DNA of 64,000 nt, from the NCBI RefSeq assembly GCF_900107505.1, contig NZ_FNQH01000002.1, forward strand, positions 248,001 to 312,000, read 5' to 3'. The translations under genes were made by a program, and so were the position numbers. The notes below the pieces were generated by a model. It made no database searches. It saw only the letters and a list, made by a program, of their open reading frames with translations, and was not told the origin of the DNA. Within the stretch, counting starts at the first letter, position 1, and each line of letters opens with the position of its first letter. Of this stretch, positions 43,281 through 52,208 are shown in pieces. Origin of the DNA: Trichococcus collinsii. Lineage in GTDB: Bacteria; Bacillota; Bacilli; Lactobacillales; Aerococcaceae.

Positions 43281-44387
43281 TTAGATCAGTATTTTTCCCA
43301 TCTCTTCTTTATGTTGATTGATGTATACTGGCGCTCCTGTTTTAGCAGATTGGTAAATGGCTTCCAGTATTTGGGTCACGACTAATGCCTGTTCTGGTTC
43401 CACAACCGGATTGGTATCGTATTGGATGCTTTCAATCCATTGTTTCGCTTCCAGATAGGCGGGATCATCTCCCGATCCGTCGTAGAAGTCTACTCCACCA
43501 GGCTCCAATACCATTGTTTTATCGTACATCATGCCATGAGCTTCTCCGTTGATACGCAAGCCATCCTTCATATCCGCCCCACCTTCGGTCCCATGCAGAG
43601 TCGTTTGAGCTTCTCCTACATCCAAAGAATTCAAGGCCCAACTGGACTCCAGATAAATGGTCGCTCCGTTCTCCATTACGATAAACCCGAAAGCAGAATC
43701 CTCTACGGTAAATTCAGCCGGATTCCAAGGTCCGAAAGCATTTGCGGCACTTTCAGTCTGCGCCAATTTATGATACGTATTCCCCACAACATACTTTGGT
43801 TTATAGTTATTCATCATCCATAGCGTCAAATCAAGCGCGTGCGTTCCGATGTCAATCAAAGGGCCGCCACCTTGCGCTTCTTCATCAAGAAATACGCCCC
43901 AAGTAGGAACCGCGCGTCTCCTGATCGCATGCGCTTTAGCGTTATAAATATCTCCCAATTCTCCCTTTTGACAGATTTTATGCAAATAAGAAGAATCTTT
44001 TCTGAATCGATTTTGATAACCGATCGTCAGCTTTTTCCCGGTCCGATTCATCGCGGCTATCATAGCTTCTGCTTCTTCCGAAGTTTTAGCCATCGGTTTT
44101 TCACACATCACATGTTTACCGGATTCCATCGCCGCTATTGAGATTTCAGCATGAGAAATATTTGGTGTGCAGACATGAATGACATCAATCTCTTCATTTT
44201 TTAAAAGTTCCATATAGTCTGTATAGACATTTGCAGCATCCGTTCCAAATTCTTCTCTCGCTTTGCTTGCCCGTTCCTCGATAATGTCACAAAATGCCAC
44301 CATTTCAACCGTTTCCACTTTAGCCAACGCTGGCATGTGTTTGTTGTTTGCGATTCCCCCGCAACCAATAATTCCAATTTTCACCAT
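43281..44387 (-). CDS. Gfo/Idh/MocA-family sugar dehydrogenase (operon copy 1)
   Basis: The 368-residue oxidoreductase has the nucleotide loop IGIIGCGGIANNKHM, the EKP lysine in HVMCEKPMAKT and the catalytic His region LIDIGTHALDLTLW. It probably oxidises a hexose hydroxyl of the imported glucoside, in ThuB fashion. It follows the GH13 gene by 79 nt and precedes thuA by 15 nt. Substrate and position of attack are inferred from context only. Confidence 0.9.
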   Translation of the reverse strand: MVKIGIIGCGGIANNKHMPALAKVETVEMVAFCDIIEERASKAREEFGTDAANVYTDYMELLKNEEIDVIHVCTPNISHAEISIAAMESGKHVMCEKPMAKTSEEAEAMIAAMNRTGKKLTIGYQNRFRKDSSYLHKICQKGELGDIYNAKAHAIRRRAVPTWGVFLDEEAQGGGPLIDIGTHALDLTLWMMNNYKPKYVVGNTYHKLAQTESAANAFGPWNPAEFTVEDSAFGFIVMENGATIYLESSWALNSLDVGEAQTTLHGTEGGADMKDGLRINGEAHGMMYDKTMVLEPGGVDFYDGSGDDPAYLEAKQWIESIQYDTNPVVEPEQALVVTQILEAIYQSAKTGAPVYINQHKEEMGKILI

Positions 44388-44466
44388 TTCATTAACTCCC
44401 TTTCCGATCCCGATTATAATGGAATAAATCCATCAGTTACTTACTTTCCAAACTGTTTAGCTTATC

Positions 44467-46095
44467 TTATTTTTTGATGACAATGGTTTCATAAGGTCTT
44501 AACTTCAAATCATCCAATCGATAGTTTCTGTCCCCGTAATTCGCTAGAATCGGCGTGTATATATCCGTATCGTCCCATACCGAAACTTCTTGGTCTGCAG
44601 AGCTGAAATTCGCCACAACCACCCATGTTTCATCAGCCAAGTTCCTTTCATAAGCAAAAACAAAAGGATCATCCTCCAATAACAACTTGAATTCTCCGAC
44701 TACAATGATAGGGTTATTTTTACGAATCTTTATCAATTTTTTATAGCAGTTGAATATGGAATCTTCTTTGTTCCTTTCCTCCTGCACATTGATCCACTCT
44801 TTATTTGGATTGACAGGCAGCCAAGGGGAAACAGTGGAAAATCCGGCATGCATATCCGCATTCCATTGCATCGGTGTGCGTGCATTATCTCTTCCTTTGG
44901 CATTGATTGCCTGGAAAATTTTTTCATCCTGCCAGCCTTCGTTACGTAATGCAGTGGCAATGTTTATGCTTTCGATATCATTCAGTTCGTCGAATGAAGA
45001 GAGGACTCTGTTTGTCATACCGATTTCTTCCCCTTGATAGATATAAGGAGTACCTTTCATCATATGCAACAGAATCGCAAACATTTTTGCACTCTCAACC
45101 CGAAAAGTTTCATCATTCCCCCAACGGGATACAATTCTCGGGGTATCATGGTTATTCCAAAATAAACTGTTCCATCCTTCGTCCTTCATTTCAATTTGCC
45201 ATTTTGCCAATACTCTTTTTAAATCCAACAAATCAATTTTTTTCAGGTCCCACTTGGAGTCATCGGATTGCTGATCCAATAGAATATGCTCAAATTGAAA
45301 AATCATGGATAGTTCATTTCTTGCAGGGCTGGAATACTTTATCCCTTCCTCGGGCGTCGCTCCCCACGTTTCGCCTACCGTCAACACATCATATTTCCCG
45401 AAAGTATTCCTGTTCATCTCTTGAATATACTCATGTAACTTTGGACCATTTTGAACTATTTTTTTATCAGGATCTTTTCCGATATGGTCAATGACATCCA
45501 ATCTGAAACCACCAATGCCTTTGGCTAACCAAAAATTCATCATTTTCCAAATCTCTTTTCTGACAGTTGGGTTTTCCCAATTCAAATCTGGCTGGCGCTT
45601 ACTGTATAGATGTAAAAAATACTGTCCACTATTTGGTTCATATTCCCAAGCTGATCCCCCAAACGAAGCTTTAAGATCATTGGGCTCGCTATCATTTATA
45701 GGGTCCCTCCAAATGTAGTAATCTCTGTACGGATTGTCTTTGCTTTTCAACGCTTGCTTGAACCAGTTATGTTCATCCGAAGTGTGGTTGACTACCAAAT
45801 CCATTACTATTTTGATCTTTCTTTTTCCGGCTTCCGCCAACAGTTCATCAAAATCGGTCATCGTGCCAAAATCCGGAGAAATATCAGTATAATCGCTTAT
45901 ATCGTAACCGTTATCGTCCATCGGGGATTTATAGATCGGCCCCAGCCAAATAACATCAATACCCAATTCCTCCAAATAATCTAACCGGCTGATTATTCCT
46001 TGTATATCCCCGATACCGTCCCCGTTGAAATCTTGAAAACTTCTGGGATAAATCTGGTATACTACGGCAGTTTTCCACCACTTGTCTACAGTCAT
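44467..46095 (-). CDS. GH13 alpha-glucosidase, oligo-1,6-glucosidase/DexB type
   Basis: The 542-residue cytosolic glycosidase has the GH13 conserved regions: DLVVNHTS, the nucleophile in GFRLDVIDHIG, the acid/base Glu in VGETWG and NHDTPRIVSRWG. The Val directly after the nucleophile Asp is typical of alpha-1,6-specific enzymes; alpha-1,4 enzymes usually have Ala or Thr. The following residues (KDPDKKIVQNGPKLHEY) resemble streptococcal DexB. It likely releases glucose from isomalto-type oligosaccharides. It lies 13 nt after the second permease. No signal peptide is present. Confidence 0.93.
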   Translation of the reverse strand: MTVDKWWKTAVVYQIYPRSFQDFNGDGIGDIQGIISRLDYLEELGIDVIWLGPIYKSPMDDNGYDISDYTDISPDFGTMTDFDELLAEAGKRKIKIVMDLVVNHTSDEHNWFKQALKSKDNPYRDYYIWRDPINDSEPNDLKASFGGSAWEYEPNSGQYFLHLYSKRQPDLNWENPTVRKEIWKMMNFWLAKGIGGFRLDVIDHIGKDPDKKIVQNGPKLHEYIQEMNRNTFGKYDVLTVGETWGATPEEGIKYSSPARNELSMIFQFEHILLDQQSDDSKWDLKKIDLLDLKRVLAKWQIEMKDEGWNSLFWNNHDTPRIVSRWGNDETFRVESAKMFAILLHMMKGTPYIYQGEEIGMTNRVLSSFDELNDIESINIATALRNEGWQDEKIFQAINAKGRDNARTPMQWNADMHAGFSTVSPWLPVNPNKEWINVQEERNKEDSIFNCYKKLIKIRKNNPIIVVGEFKLLLEDDPFVFAYERNLADETWVVVANFSSADQEVSVWDDTDIYTPILANYGDRNYRLDDLKLRPYETIVIKK

Positions 46096-46108
46096 ACTGA
46101 CACCTCCA

Positions 46109-46936
46109 TCATTTTATGGCGCCTCTCGTGACACCTGATATAATTCTTTTTTGTGCAATAAAATACAAAACCAGCATAGGCAGCATCGATAACAAATACG
46201 ATGCAAAAGATAACGTATAATCCGTGCTGAATTCTGACTGGAAAATATATTGCGTCAAGGGTAAGGTTGCAGCTTCATTTTTTCCGCTCAATACGACCAA
46301 CGGCAACATGAAATCATTCCAAACGCCCAATGTTGTTATAATGGCCACGGTGGCGTTGATTGGCTTGAGCAGAGGAAAAATAACTTTCCAAAATACTTGC
46401 CACGTTGTAGCGCCATCAATGATGGCTGCCTCCTCCAACTCAATGGGTATTGATTTAATATACCCTGTATAGATAAACAAATTGAAAGCCAAATTCAATA
46501 CTAAGTACAGCAGAATCAACCCCCCTAAGTTATCCATATTCCAGCTGGCTGTTTGTTTTACAATTGGCAACATAATGATCGAGAATGGGACAAACATGGC
46601 ACTGATGATGTAAAAATAAATAAATTTATAAACTTTTTTTTGCAGGTTACGGGCAATCACATACGAGATCATTGAGTGAAATAAGATTGTTAATATTACG
46701 GTTGGAATCGTAATAAGTAAACTATTCACTAATGCCCGAAAAAAGTCGGTCATTTCTATGGCTGTAGTAAAATTCTGCAGTGACCAGCTTTCAGGTAGTG
46801 CCAAAATACTATTTTGAGCAAGTTCCAGGGGTGTTTTAAAGGCAATCGTAATCGTTAAGTATAAAGGGAATAGTACAAAGAATGAACCGATTGTCAGTAG
46901 AGCTGTCGTTAGCCAGTTCTTTTTAGAGTTACGCAT
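46109..46936 (-). CDS. Carbohydrate ABC transporter permease (MalG-like)
   Basis: The 275-residue membrane protein has six helices and the EAA loop EEAAIIDGATTWQVFWKVIFP, which contacts the ATPase. ATG 46936 is preferred, with GAGGA 7 nt upstream; it overlaps the TGA of the preceding permease by one base (TGATG). A TTG codon at 46939 is the alternative. It forms the channel together with the MalF-like permease. No ATPase gene is in the operon, so a shared MsmK/MalK-type ATPase elsewhere is needed. Confidence 0.94.
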   Translation of the reverse strand: MRNSKKNWLTTALLTIGSFFVLFPLYLTITIAFKTPLELAQNSILALPESWSLQNFTTAIEMTDFFRALVNSLLITIPTVILTILFHSMISYVIARNLQKKVYKFIYFYIISAMFVPFSIIMLPIVKQTASWNMDNLGGLILLYLVLNLAFNLFIYTGYIKSIPIELEEAAIIDGATTWQVFWKVIFPLLKPINATVAIITTLGVWNDFMLPLVVLSGKNEAATLPLTQYIFQSEFSTDYTLSFASYLLSMLPMLVLYFIAQKRIISGVTRGAIK

Positions 46937-47796
46937 CAATCATTCCTCTTTTCTAATACTTTAATTTGGAATAGGGATATGGCCACAACGATGATAAAGA
47001 AGATGACCGCATTTGCAGATTGGTATGCAAATTCTCCGGCAGAGAAACCACCTTTATAAATCAAGAGTGAGATTGATTCTGTAGAAGTACCAGGTCCACC
47101 GCCAGTCAACGCTACAATTTGATCAAAAACCATCAAATAATTTTTCATCGATACAACAACGTTGATCATGAAAAATGGCGCTATCAACGGGAAAGTAATT
47201 TCCTTAAATTTGGTCCATGGCGTAGCTCCATCAATATCTGCTGCTTCATATAAATCAGGATCGATCGTGACCAAACCACTCAGATAGAGGATGGTGTTGA
47301 ATGCCGTGGATTGCCAAACGGCAACGATAACGATCCCAATCCATGCAGAATCCGGATTACCGAGAATATTATTCGCTAATAAGGCAATACCTAAATTTTT
47401 ACCGATAATCGGCAAATAATACGAAAAAATGAAATTAAAAATATACCCGATGACTAACGTACCTAATATATAGGGCAGGAAGTAAATCCCTCTAAGCGCT
47501 TTTTTAAAGGCAATTTTAGAATTTAAGCCGATAGCAAGCGCCAAGCTGATTATATTTGTTATGACTGTAGAAACGATTGCAAATCCTATCGTAAACAGAT
47601 AGGCATGGCCCACCCTATAGTCCTTAAAAACGTTAAAATAATTTTTTAAGCCCACGATTTCAAAATCCCCGTATCCCTTCCAGTCCGTAAAACTATAAAA
47701 TACACCTTGCAAAAGTGGATAGGTATGAAGAATAAAAAATATGATGACTGCAGGAATCGTTACAAGAAAGTAGACTTTATTGAATGATTTTTTCAT
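46936..47796 (-). CDS. Carbohydrate ABC transporter permease (MalF-like)
   Basis: The 286-residue membrane protein has six helices, an N-terminal VTIPAVIIFFILHTYPLLQGV segment and the EAA loop YEAADIDGATPWTKFKEITFP. It pairs with the MalG-like subunit, with which it shares a one-base stop/start overlap. It starts 69 nt after the binding-protein gene. Confidence 0.94.
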   Translation of the reverse strand: MKKSFNKVYFLVTIPAVIIFFILHTYPLLQGVFYSFTDWKGYGDFEIVGLKNYFNVFKDYRVGHAYLFTIGFAIVSTVITNIISLALAIGLNSKIAFKKALRGIYFLPYILGTLVIGYIFNFIFSYYLPIIGKNLGIALLANNILGNPDSAWIGIVIVAVWQSTAFNTILYLSGLVTIDPDLYEAADIDGATPWTKFKEITFPLIAPFFMINVVVSMKNYLMVFDQIVALTGGGPGTSTESISLLIYKGGFSAGEFAYQSANAVIFFIIVVAISLFQIKVLEKRND

Positions 47797-47865
47797 TTTA
47801 CCCCTCTATTCCCATCAAACACAGGATCACTAAAAATATAGCGACCCTATTTTTGATAGATTATT

Positions 47866-49122
47866 TTATCGGTTAACTACTTTATCCCACTCGCTGTCCA
47901 TCATTTTTAAAAATACGTCCTTGTCTCCGTCAATCAAGTATCCTTGGACAATATTTTCTGCACCCATCCCAGCAGGATAAAAATGATCTGGGAAGCTATC
48001 TATGTTACCCTCTTCAAAAAATACTTTTATATTTGCAAAGGTTGGATCTTCTTGCAATACACCTTGGATGGCAGAAAAAGCTTTCTGTTCATCAATGTAT
48101 TGGTTCGAAATTTCTTCACTGATCATAAATTCAACGAATTTCTTGGCCTCTTCTTTGTATTCGGATTGTTCACTGATCGCTAACATGACATCAATGCCTG
48201 AAACAAGTTTATTTTCCGCTTGATCATCTGACGATGGTAAAGCCATGAAGTTTATGTTCGCATCAGGGTTATTTTTTAATATTTCAGGGATTGCCCAGTT
48301 GCCTTGTATATAGAAAAGTCCTTCTCCATTTGCAAATTGTTTATTGCCGTCATCATAACCCAATCCAAATATGTCGCCTTCGCCATACTTGACTAACTCT
48401 GCTATTTTAGTTGCCACTTCATCATAACCTTCAACAAAACTGGTATCGTCAGCAGTTTTAAGTTCAGCAAAATTTTCTGGGGCTAGGTTACCACCAAGAC
48501 CATTCCATATAGGCATTGCGGTCCATGCATCTTTGAGCGTAAAGAGTATCGGAACTTCTCCTTGTTCTTTTGCAATTTCCAGTGCAGCAATAAATTCTGC
48601 ATACGTTTTAGGAACGCCCAGTCCCAATTCATCCAATATATCTTGGTTGATTAATACACCATTGGCATTTGTAGCATACGGAACACCAAAATTACCCTCG
48701 ACCTCTGTTCCAACTAATTTCTTAGACATGTCAAGGTACGCTGGCTGAACTTTTTGCAATAAGTTGGTTTCAGATATATCCACTAGCACACCGGCCCTTG
48801 CAAGTTCTCCAAATGTAGCATTTCCGCCAATAGCCATAATATCTGGCACGTCATTTTTAGTTAATCTCGTTTTTAATACAGTCTCGGCTTCAGGTGGTGA
48901 TTGCAATTCGATATTTACACCAGGATTTTCTACTTCAAATTTTGCAATCACAGATTCCAATGTATCTATATTTTCGCCTTTATTACTGAATAATTCTAAT
49001 GTGACGCCATCGTCTTCTTTTCCTTCAGCAGTGTCGCTGCTTGATCCGTTCCCACAAGCTGCTAAAAGTAAAAGAGACGAGATGGAAATAGTGGTAAGTA
49101 ATAATTTTTTAGTTTTCATCAT
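47866..49122 (-). CDS. Sugar ABC transporter substrate-binding lipoprotein
   Basis: The ~418-residue lipoprotein has a signal peptide ending in the lipobox LLAAC. An extracellular sugar-binding protein of the family-1 (MalE-like) type follows, with an Asp/Glu-rich surface and the motif NWAIPEILKNNPDANINFMALP. Starts at 49122 or 49119 (adjacent ATGs) fit the AAAGGGG site; the longer frame to 49158 does not. It captures the sugar for the two permeases and is the first gene of the LacI-controlled operon. Confidence 0.93.
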   Translation of the reverse strand: MMKTKKLLLTTISISSLLLLAACGNGSSSDTAEGKEDDGVTLELFSNKGENIDTLESVIAKFEVENPGVNIELQSPPEAETVLKTRLTKNDVPDIMAIGGNATFGELARAGVLVDISETNLLQKVQPAYLDMSKKLVGTEVEGNFGVPYATNANGVLINQDILDELGLGVPKTYAEFIAALEIAKEQGEVPILFTLKDAWTAMPIWNGLGGNLAPENFAELKTADDTSFVEGYDEVATKIAELVKYGEGDIFGLGYDDGNKQFANGEGLFYIQGNWAIPEILKNNPDANINFMALPSSDDQAENKLVSGIDVMLAISEQSEYKEEAKKFVEFMISEEISNQYIDEQKAFSAIQGVLQEDPTFANIKVFFEEGNIDSFPDHFYPAGMGAENIVQGYLIDGDKDVFLKMMDSEWDKVVNR

Positions 49123-49152
49123 ATTTTCCCCTTTAATATAGATATCAAGTCG

Positions 49153-49178
49153 CAACAACGTAAACGTTTACGTTGTTG
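49153..49178. promoter_or_regulatory. LacI-family operator O1
   Basis: This perfect 26-bp palindrome is centred on ACGTAAACGTTTACGT and lies just upstream of the binding-protein ribosome site. Confidence 0.88.
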
Positions 49179-49205
49179 GTAAAAAAAATTTCTCGCTTAC
49201 ATATC

Positions 49206-49211
49206 ATTATA
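49206..49211 (-). promoter_or_regulatory. -10 box of the sugar operon promoter
   Basis: TATAAT on the minus strand abuts and overlaps operator O2, which occupies the -35/-10 spacer. The -35 is weak. Repressor binding at O2 would directly block RNA polymerase. Confidence 0.65.
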
Positions 49212-49228
49212 CGTAAACGTTTACGTAT
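49209..49228. promoter_or_regulatory. LacI-family operator O2
   Basis: A 20-bp perfect palindrome with the same ACGTAAACGTTTACGT core, overlapping the -10. Confidence 0.9.
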
Positions 49229-49253
49229 TGCGGAAAAACAAATTTCCCATATT

Positions 49254-49279
49254 GTTCCACGTAAACGTTTACGTGGAAC
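49254..49279. promoter_or_regulatory. LacI-family operator O3
   Basis: A 26-bp perfect palindrome with the same core, flanked by GTTCC/GGAAC arms and placed just after the lacI-type gene. The centres of O1-O2 and O2-O3 are 53 and 48 bp apart, near multiples of the helical turn. Confidence 0.88.
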
Positions 49280-49291
49280 GGGAAAATTTTT

Positions 49292-50305
49292 TTATTTTAT
49301 TCTTTTCACACTATCTCTTTCAATAATTTGATAAGGCATTATAATCGAATGCACATCGACATCCTTCTTATTGATAATTTTGAACAATATTTCAGTTGCT
49401 TTCTCTGCCATTTTCACTAATGGCTGAGCAGTGGTTGTCAGCGGTGGTACTGACATCTCAGATATTTTCAAATTATCATAACCCATAATAGAGACATCAC
49501 TCGGTATGCTTATGCCTAATTTATATGCAGCAGAGATTGCTCCAATGGCCATTTCATCACTTACACAAAATATGGCTGTCAAATCAGGATATTGCTTAAT
49601 TAATTGAATAAAATTATCTCTTCCGTCATCGAATCCAAACCCGTTTCCCGATACTATCTGTCTTTCCTCAACAACCATATTTAGATTTTCTAATATTGCC
49701 TTTTTGTAGCCATCAATTCGTGGATTCCCCGCAATTGGATCTGCAGAGCTTCCGCTTATTAAGCCAATTTTTTTATGCCCCATCTTGATCAAATAATTCG
49801 TGGCTGCATAAGATGCATCATAATCATCAACTTTCACGTATGGTACACTCGCATATTCAGCTGATTTCGTAGATAGCAATACACAGGGAATATTATTTCT
49901 TTTTATATAATCATAGTATTCCTTTCGTAGGATTTCACTTACGAATATTATGCCATCCACTCTCTTCTCATGCAACATTCGCAGATTCTCTTCTGTGCTT
50001 GCAATATTTGATTTCGTATAGGTAACAATTAAGTTTGAATTTTCTTGCTTCGCTATAGCATCAATTCCATTAATAAATTCTGAACTTAATAGACTCGAAA
50101 TCTCGGGTATAATAACTCCTATTGTATTTGTTTTTTTATTGATTAAGCTTCTAGCAACTTCATTTGGTTCATAACCCAATTCTTGGGCTATTTTTTTAAC
50201 TTTTTTTCTTGTTTCTTCTGAACATCCAGGCTGATTATTTAAAGCTCTGGAAACTGTTGCGATAGAAACTTTTGCTTTTTCTGCAACATCTAGTATTGTA
50301 CTCAC
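49292..50305 (-). CDS. LacI-family transcriptional repressor
   Basis: The 337-residue regulator has an N-terminal LacI helix-turn-helix (ILDVAEKAKVSIATVSRALN) with the hinge helix NEVARSLINKKT. A periplasmic-binding-like sensor domain starts TIGVIIPEISS. The start is GTG. Palindromes O1-O3 lie downstream of it, in front of the sugar operon, and O4 lies in front of its own start, so it probably represses both. The inducer is presumably the imported sugar or its phosphate. Confidence 0.94.
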   Translation of the reverse strand: MSTILDVAEKAKVSIATVSRALNNQPGCSEETRKKVKKIAQELGYEPNEVARSLINKKTNTIGVIIPEISSLLSSEFINGIDAIAKQENSNLIVTYTKSNIASTEENLRMLHEKRVDGIIFVSEILRKEYYDYIKRNNIPCVLLSTKSAEYASVPYVKVDDYDASYAATNYLIKMGHKKIGLISGSSADPIAGNPRIDGYKKAILENLNMVVEERQIVSGNGFGFDDGRDNFIQLIKQYPDLTAIFCVSDEMAIGAISAAYKLGISIPSDVSIMGYDNLKISEMSVPPLTTTAQPLVKMAEKATEILFKIINKKDVDVHSIIMPYQIIERDSVKRIK

Positions 50306-50318
50306 AAAGCATCCCCTA

Positions 50319-50338
50319 TTTCGTAAACGTTTACGAAA
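50319..50338. promoter_or_regulatory. LacI-family operator O4 (autoregulatory)
   Basis: The palindrome TTTCGTAAACGTTTACGAAA lies 14 nt upstream of the lacI-type GTG start. A partial copy (TGTAAACGTTTT) follows at ~50365 and also resembles half of a CcpA cre site. Confidence 0.88.
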
Positions 50339-50514
50339 AATAATATATCACGTGTTTTTGGTTTTGTAAACGTTTTTTTATTTATATATTATATGCTTTA
50401 AATTAGTCATCAGTCGATTGTTTCACCTTATCCCTTGTTCAACCAATTAATTCCTTTACTCTCCTGTGCTCAGTACCGGCTAAATGAGATCTATTTTTAC
50501 ACCATATTTAATTA

Positions 50515-50780
50515 CTAATGAGTGTAGTTTGATAGTCCAAAGTAATACTCTTCTAAAGCAGCTTCCAAAAAATGATTTCCAAACGTATAAATAAACCACC
50601 TCTGTTGGTCCCACAAAAGAGACATCTTTTATACCTTAATTGATTAAATTTTTATCTTGGAATATTCATTTTATTTGACGTGAATGTTTCCAAATTCTAT
50701 TTTATGATTCCACCACTTGCGAATTAGCCATGCAAAGTACGGTATTTCTGATAACAGTAGCTTAAATTTCTGCCTTATTT
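50515..50780 (-). pseudogene. Possible remnants of a short coding sequence in an AT-rich gap
   Basis: The 50306-50994 gap (~690 nt) is markedly AT-rich. On the minus strand two short, protein-like, aromatic-rich stretches lie in the same frame. One ends at a TAA at 50671 (SEIPYFAWLIRKWWNHKIEF). The other is an ATG-started 36-residue ORF at 50515-50625 (SLLWDQQRWFIYTFGNHFLE), with AAGG ~9 nt upstream. Three stop codons separate or precede them. They could be pieces of a decayed gene or two tiny ORFs. I do not recognise either. The rest of the gap shows nothing else. Confidence 0.3.
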
Positions 50781-50994
50781 TCTTTTATTACACACAAAAA
50801 TATATCCCTATGAAATACCTCCTGTTTGGAGATTTTCACAGGAATACAATTCACATAAATACATACTTTCTTTGATGGTATTATTAGCAAACAGTTATAT
50901 ATAATACCAATTCTTAAAAAAATTTTATTTAATATACGAGTATATTTAGTTTCGTATGCATCAGTATAGTCTTTGTTTTAATTTACTCGCTCTA

Positions 50995-52182
50995 TCATAG
51001 TGCCATTTCGTAGATTTTTCTGCTGATATCCAGTGTCTGGTCAGCGCGTTCCGAAAGGCGATCCCGCTTATGGACTTCCAATTGTTCAACCATATAGTCG
51101 ATGTCCGTCTCTTCGATGCCGATTTCACTGAATCGGGTCGGCATTTCCAACGCACGGAAGAATTCTTCAGTTTTTTGGATGCCAAAATCAATTCGCGCCT
51201 CATCGTCACCTTCCGTCGCGCCCCAAACGCGCTCAGCATACTGCAATAGCTTATCCCATTTTTCCTTTTTGCGTACTTTCATGGTAGCAGGCAGAATGAC
51301 CGAAAGCGTACGGGCATGATCGGTCCCGTTCAAAGCAGTGATTTCGTAGCCCAAGGCATGGCTGGACCAGTCGCCCGGGACCCCGGAAGCCGTGAATCCG
51401 TTGAAGCCGTTGGTCACTGTCCACATGAAGTTCGCCCGCGTGTTGTAGTCTATTTCTTCATCCGCCAGGACTTCCTGCCCAATTTCGATGAAAGTATGCA
51501 GGATGCCTTCGGACCAGCGATCCTGCAGTTTTGCGCCGACCGGATAGGTCAAATAGTTCTCCATGACATGGACAAAGGAATCGGATAGTCCGTTCGCCAA
51601 TTGCCTTTTCGGCAACGTGTAAGTCAATTCGGGTTCCAGAATCGAAAAAGCCGGGAAAAGATTCTCATTTTTGATGCTCACCTTCGCCTGCAGTTCCTCG
51701 AAGCTGACGACTGTGATCGGGTTCATTTCCGAAGATGTGGCCGGAATCGTCAATACCGTCCCGAATGGCATGGCCTTTTCAACCGGCAAGCCTTTGCCGA
51801 CACCGCTTGCGAAGATGTCGATTGGATCGCCTTCAAACAGGCTGGCTGCCGCGATGAATTTCGTGCCGTCGATGACCGAGCCGCCGCCCACCGCAATCAG
51901 GAAGGTGTAGTCTTCCGTTTTGATTTTCTCCACGGCATCCATGAGGTATTCAAAGACCGGGTTCGCCGGGATGCCGCCGAACTCCCCCCATTCCCTGTCG
52001 CCCAGCGCCTCTACGACACGGTCGAAGGTGCCTGAGCGTTTGGCGCTGCCGCCTCCGTAGGTGATCAGCACTTTTGCATCTTTAGGCACAAACTTGTCGA
52101 TTTTTTTAACCTGATCCCGCCCGAACGCTATCCGGACAGGATTATAAAACTCAAAATCCATGATTTCAGCTGACGGTGACAT
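50995..52182 (-). CDS. Iron-containing alcohol dehydrogenase (YqhD/butanol-dehydrogenase-like)
   Basis: The 395-residue group III alcohol dehydrogenase has the NAD(P) loop AVGGGSVIDGTKF and metal ligands Asp/His in GLSDSFVHVMENY and His in SSHALGYEITA and NGTDHARTL. The stretch YPVGAKLQDRWSEGIL is typical of YqhD/BDH enzymes that reduce aldehydes with NAD(P)H. It lies 26 nt after the class III aminotransferase, so it may reduce the aldehyde that the transaminase forms (for example succinic semialdehyde from GABA). GGGGG lies 6-7 nt before ATG 52182. Substrate is inferred. Confidence 0.92.
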   Translation of the reverse strand: MSPSAEIMDFEFYNPVRIAFGRDQVKKIDKFVPKDAKVLITYGGGSAKRSGTFDRVVEALGDREWGEFGGIPANPVFEYLMDAVEKIKTEDYTFLIAVGGGSVIDGTKFIAAASLFEGDPIDIFASGVGKGLPVEKAMPFGTVLTIPATSSEMNPITVVSFEELQAKVSIKNENLFPAFSILEPELTYTLPKRQLANGLSDSFVHVMENYLTYPVGAKLQDRWSEGILHTFIEIGQEVLADEEIDYNTRANFMWTVTNGFNGFTASGVPGDWSSHALGYEITALNGTDHARTLSVILPATMKVRKKEKWDKLLQYAERVWGATEGDDEARIDFGIQKTEEFFRALEMPTRFSEIGIEETDIDYMVEQLEVHKRDRLSERADQTLDISRKIYEMAL

Positions 52183-52208
52183 AATATTCCCCCATTGGTT
52201 TCAGATAA

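Noticed and set aside
50362-50378. CcpA cre site upstream of the lacI gene
   Set aside because: TGTAAACGTTTT matches only the left half of the cre consensus and is better explained as a degenerate copy of the LacI operator.
51601-52035. 145-codon plus-strand frame opposite the iron alcohol dehydrogenase
   Set aside because: The opposite strand carries an intact family gene with metal ligands; the shadow has no recognisable domain.
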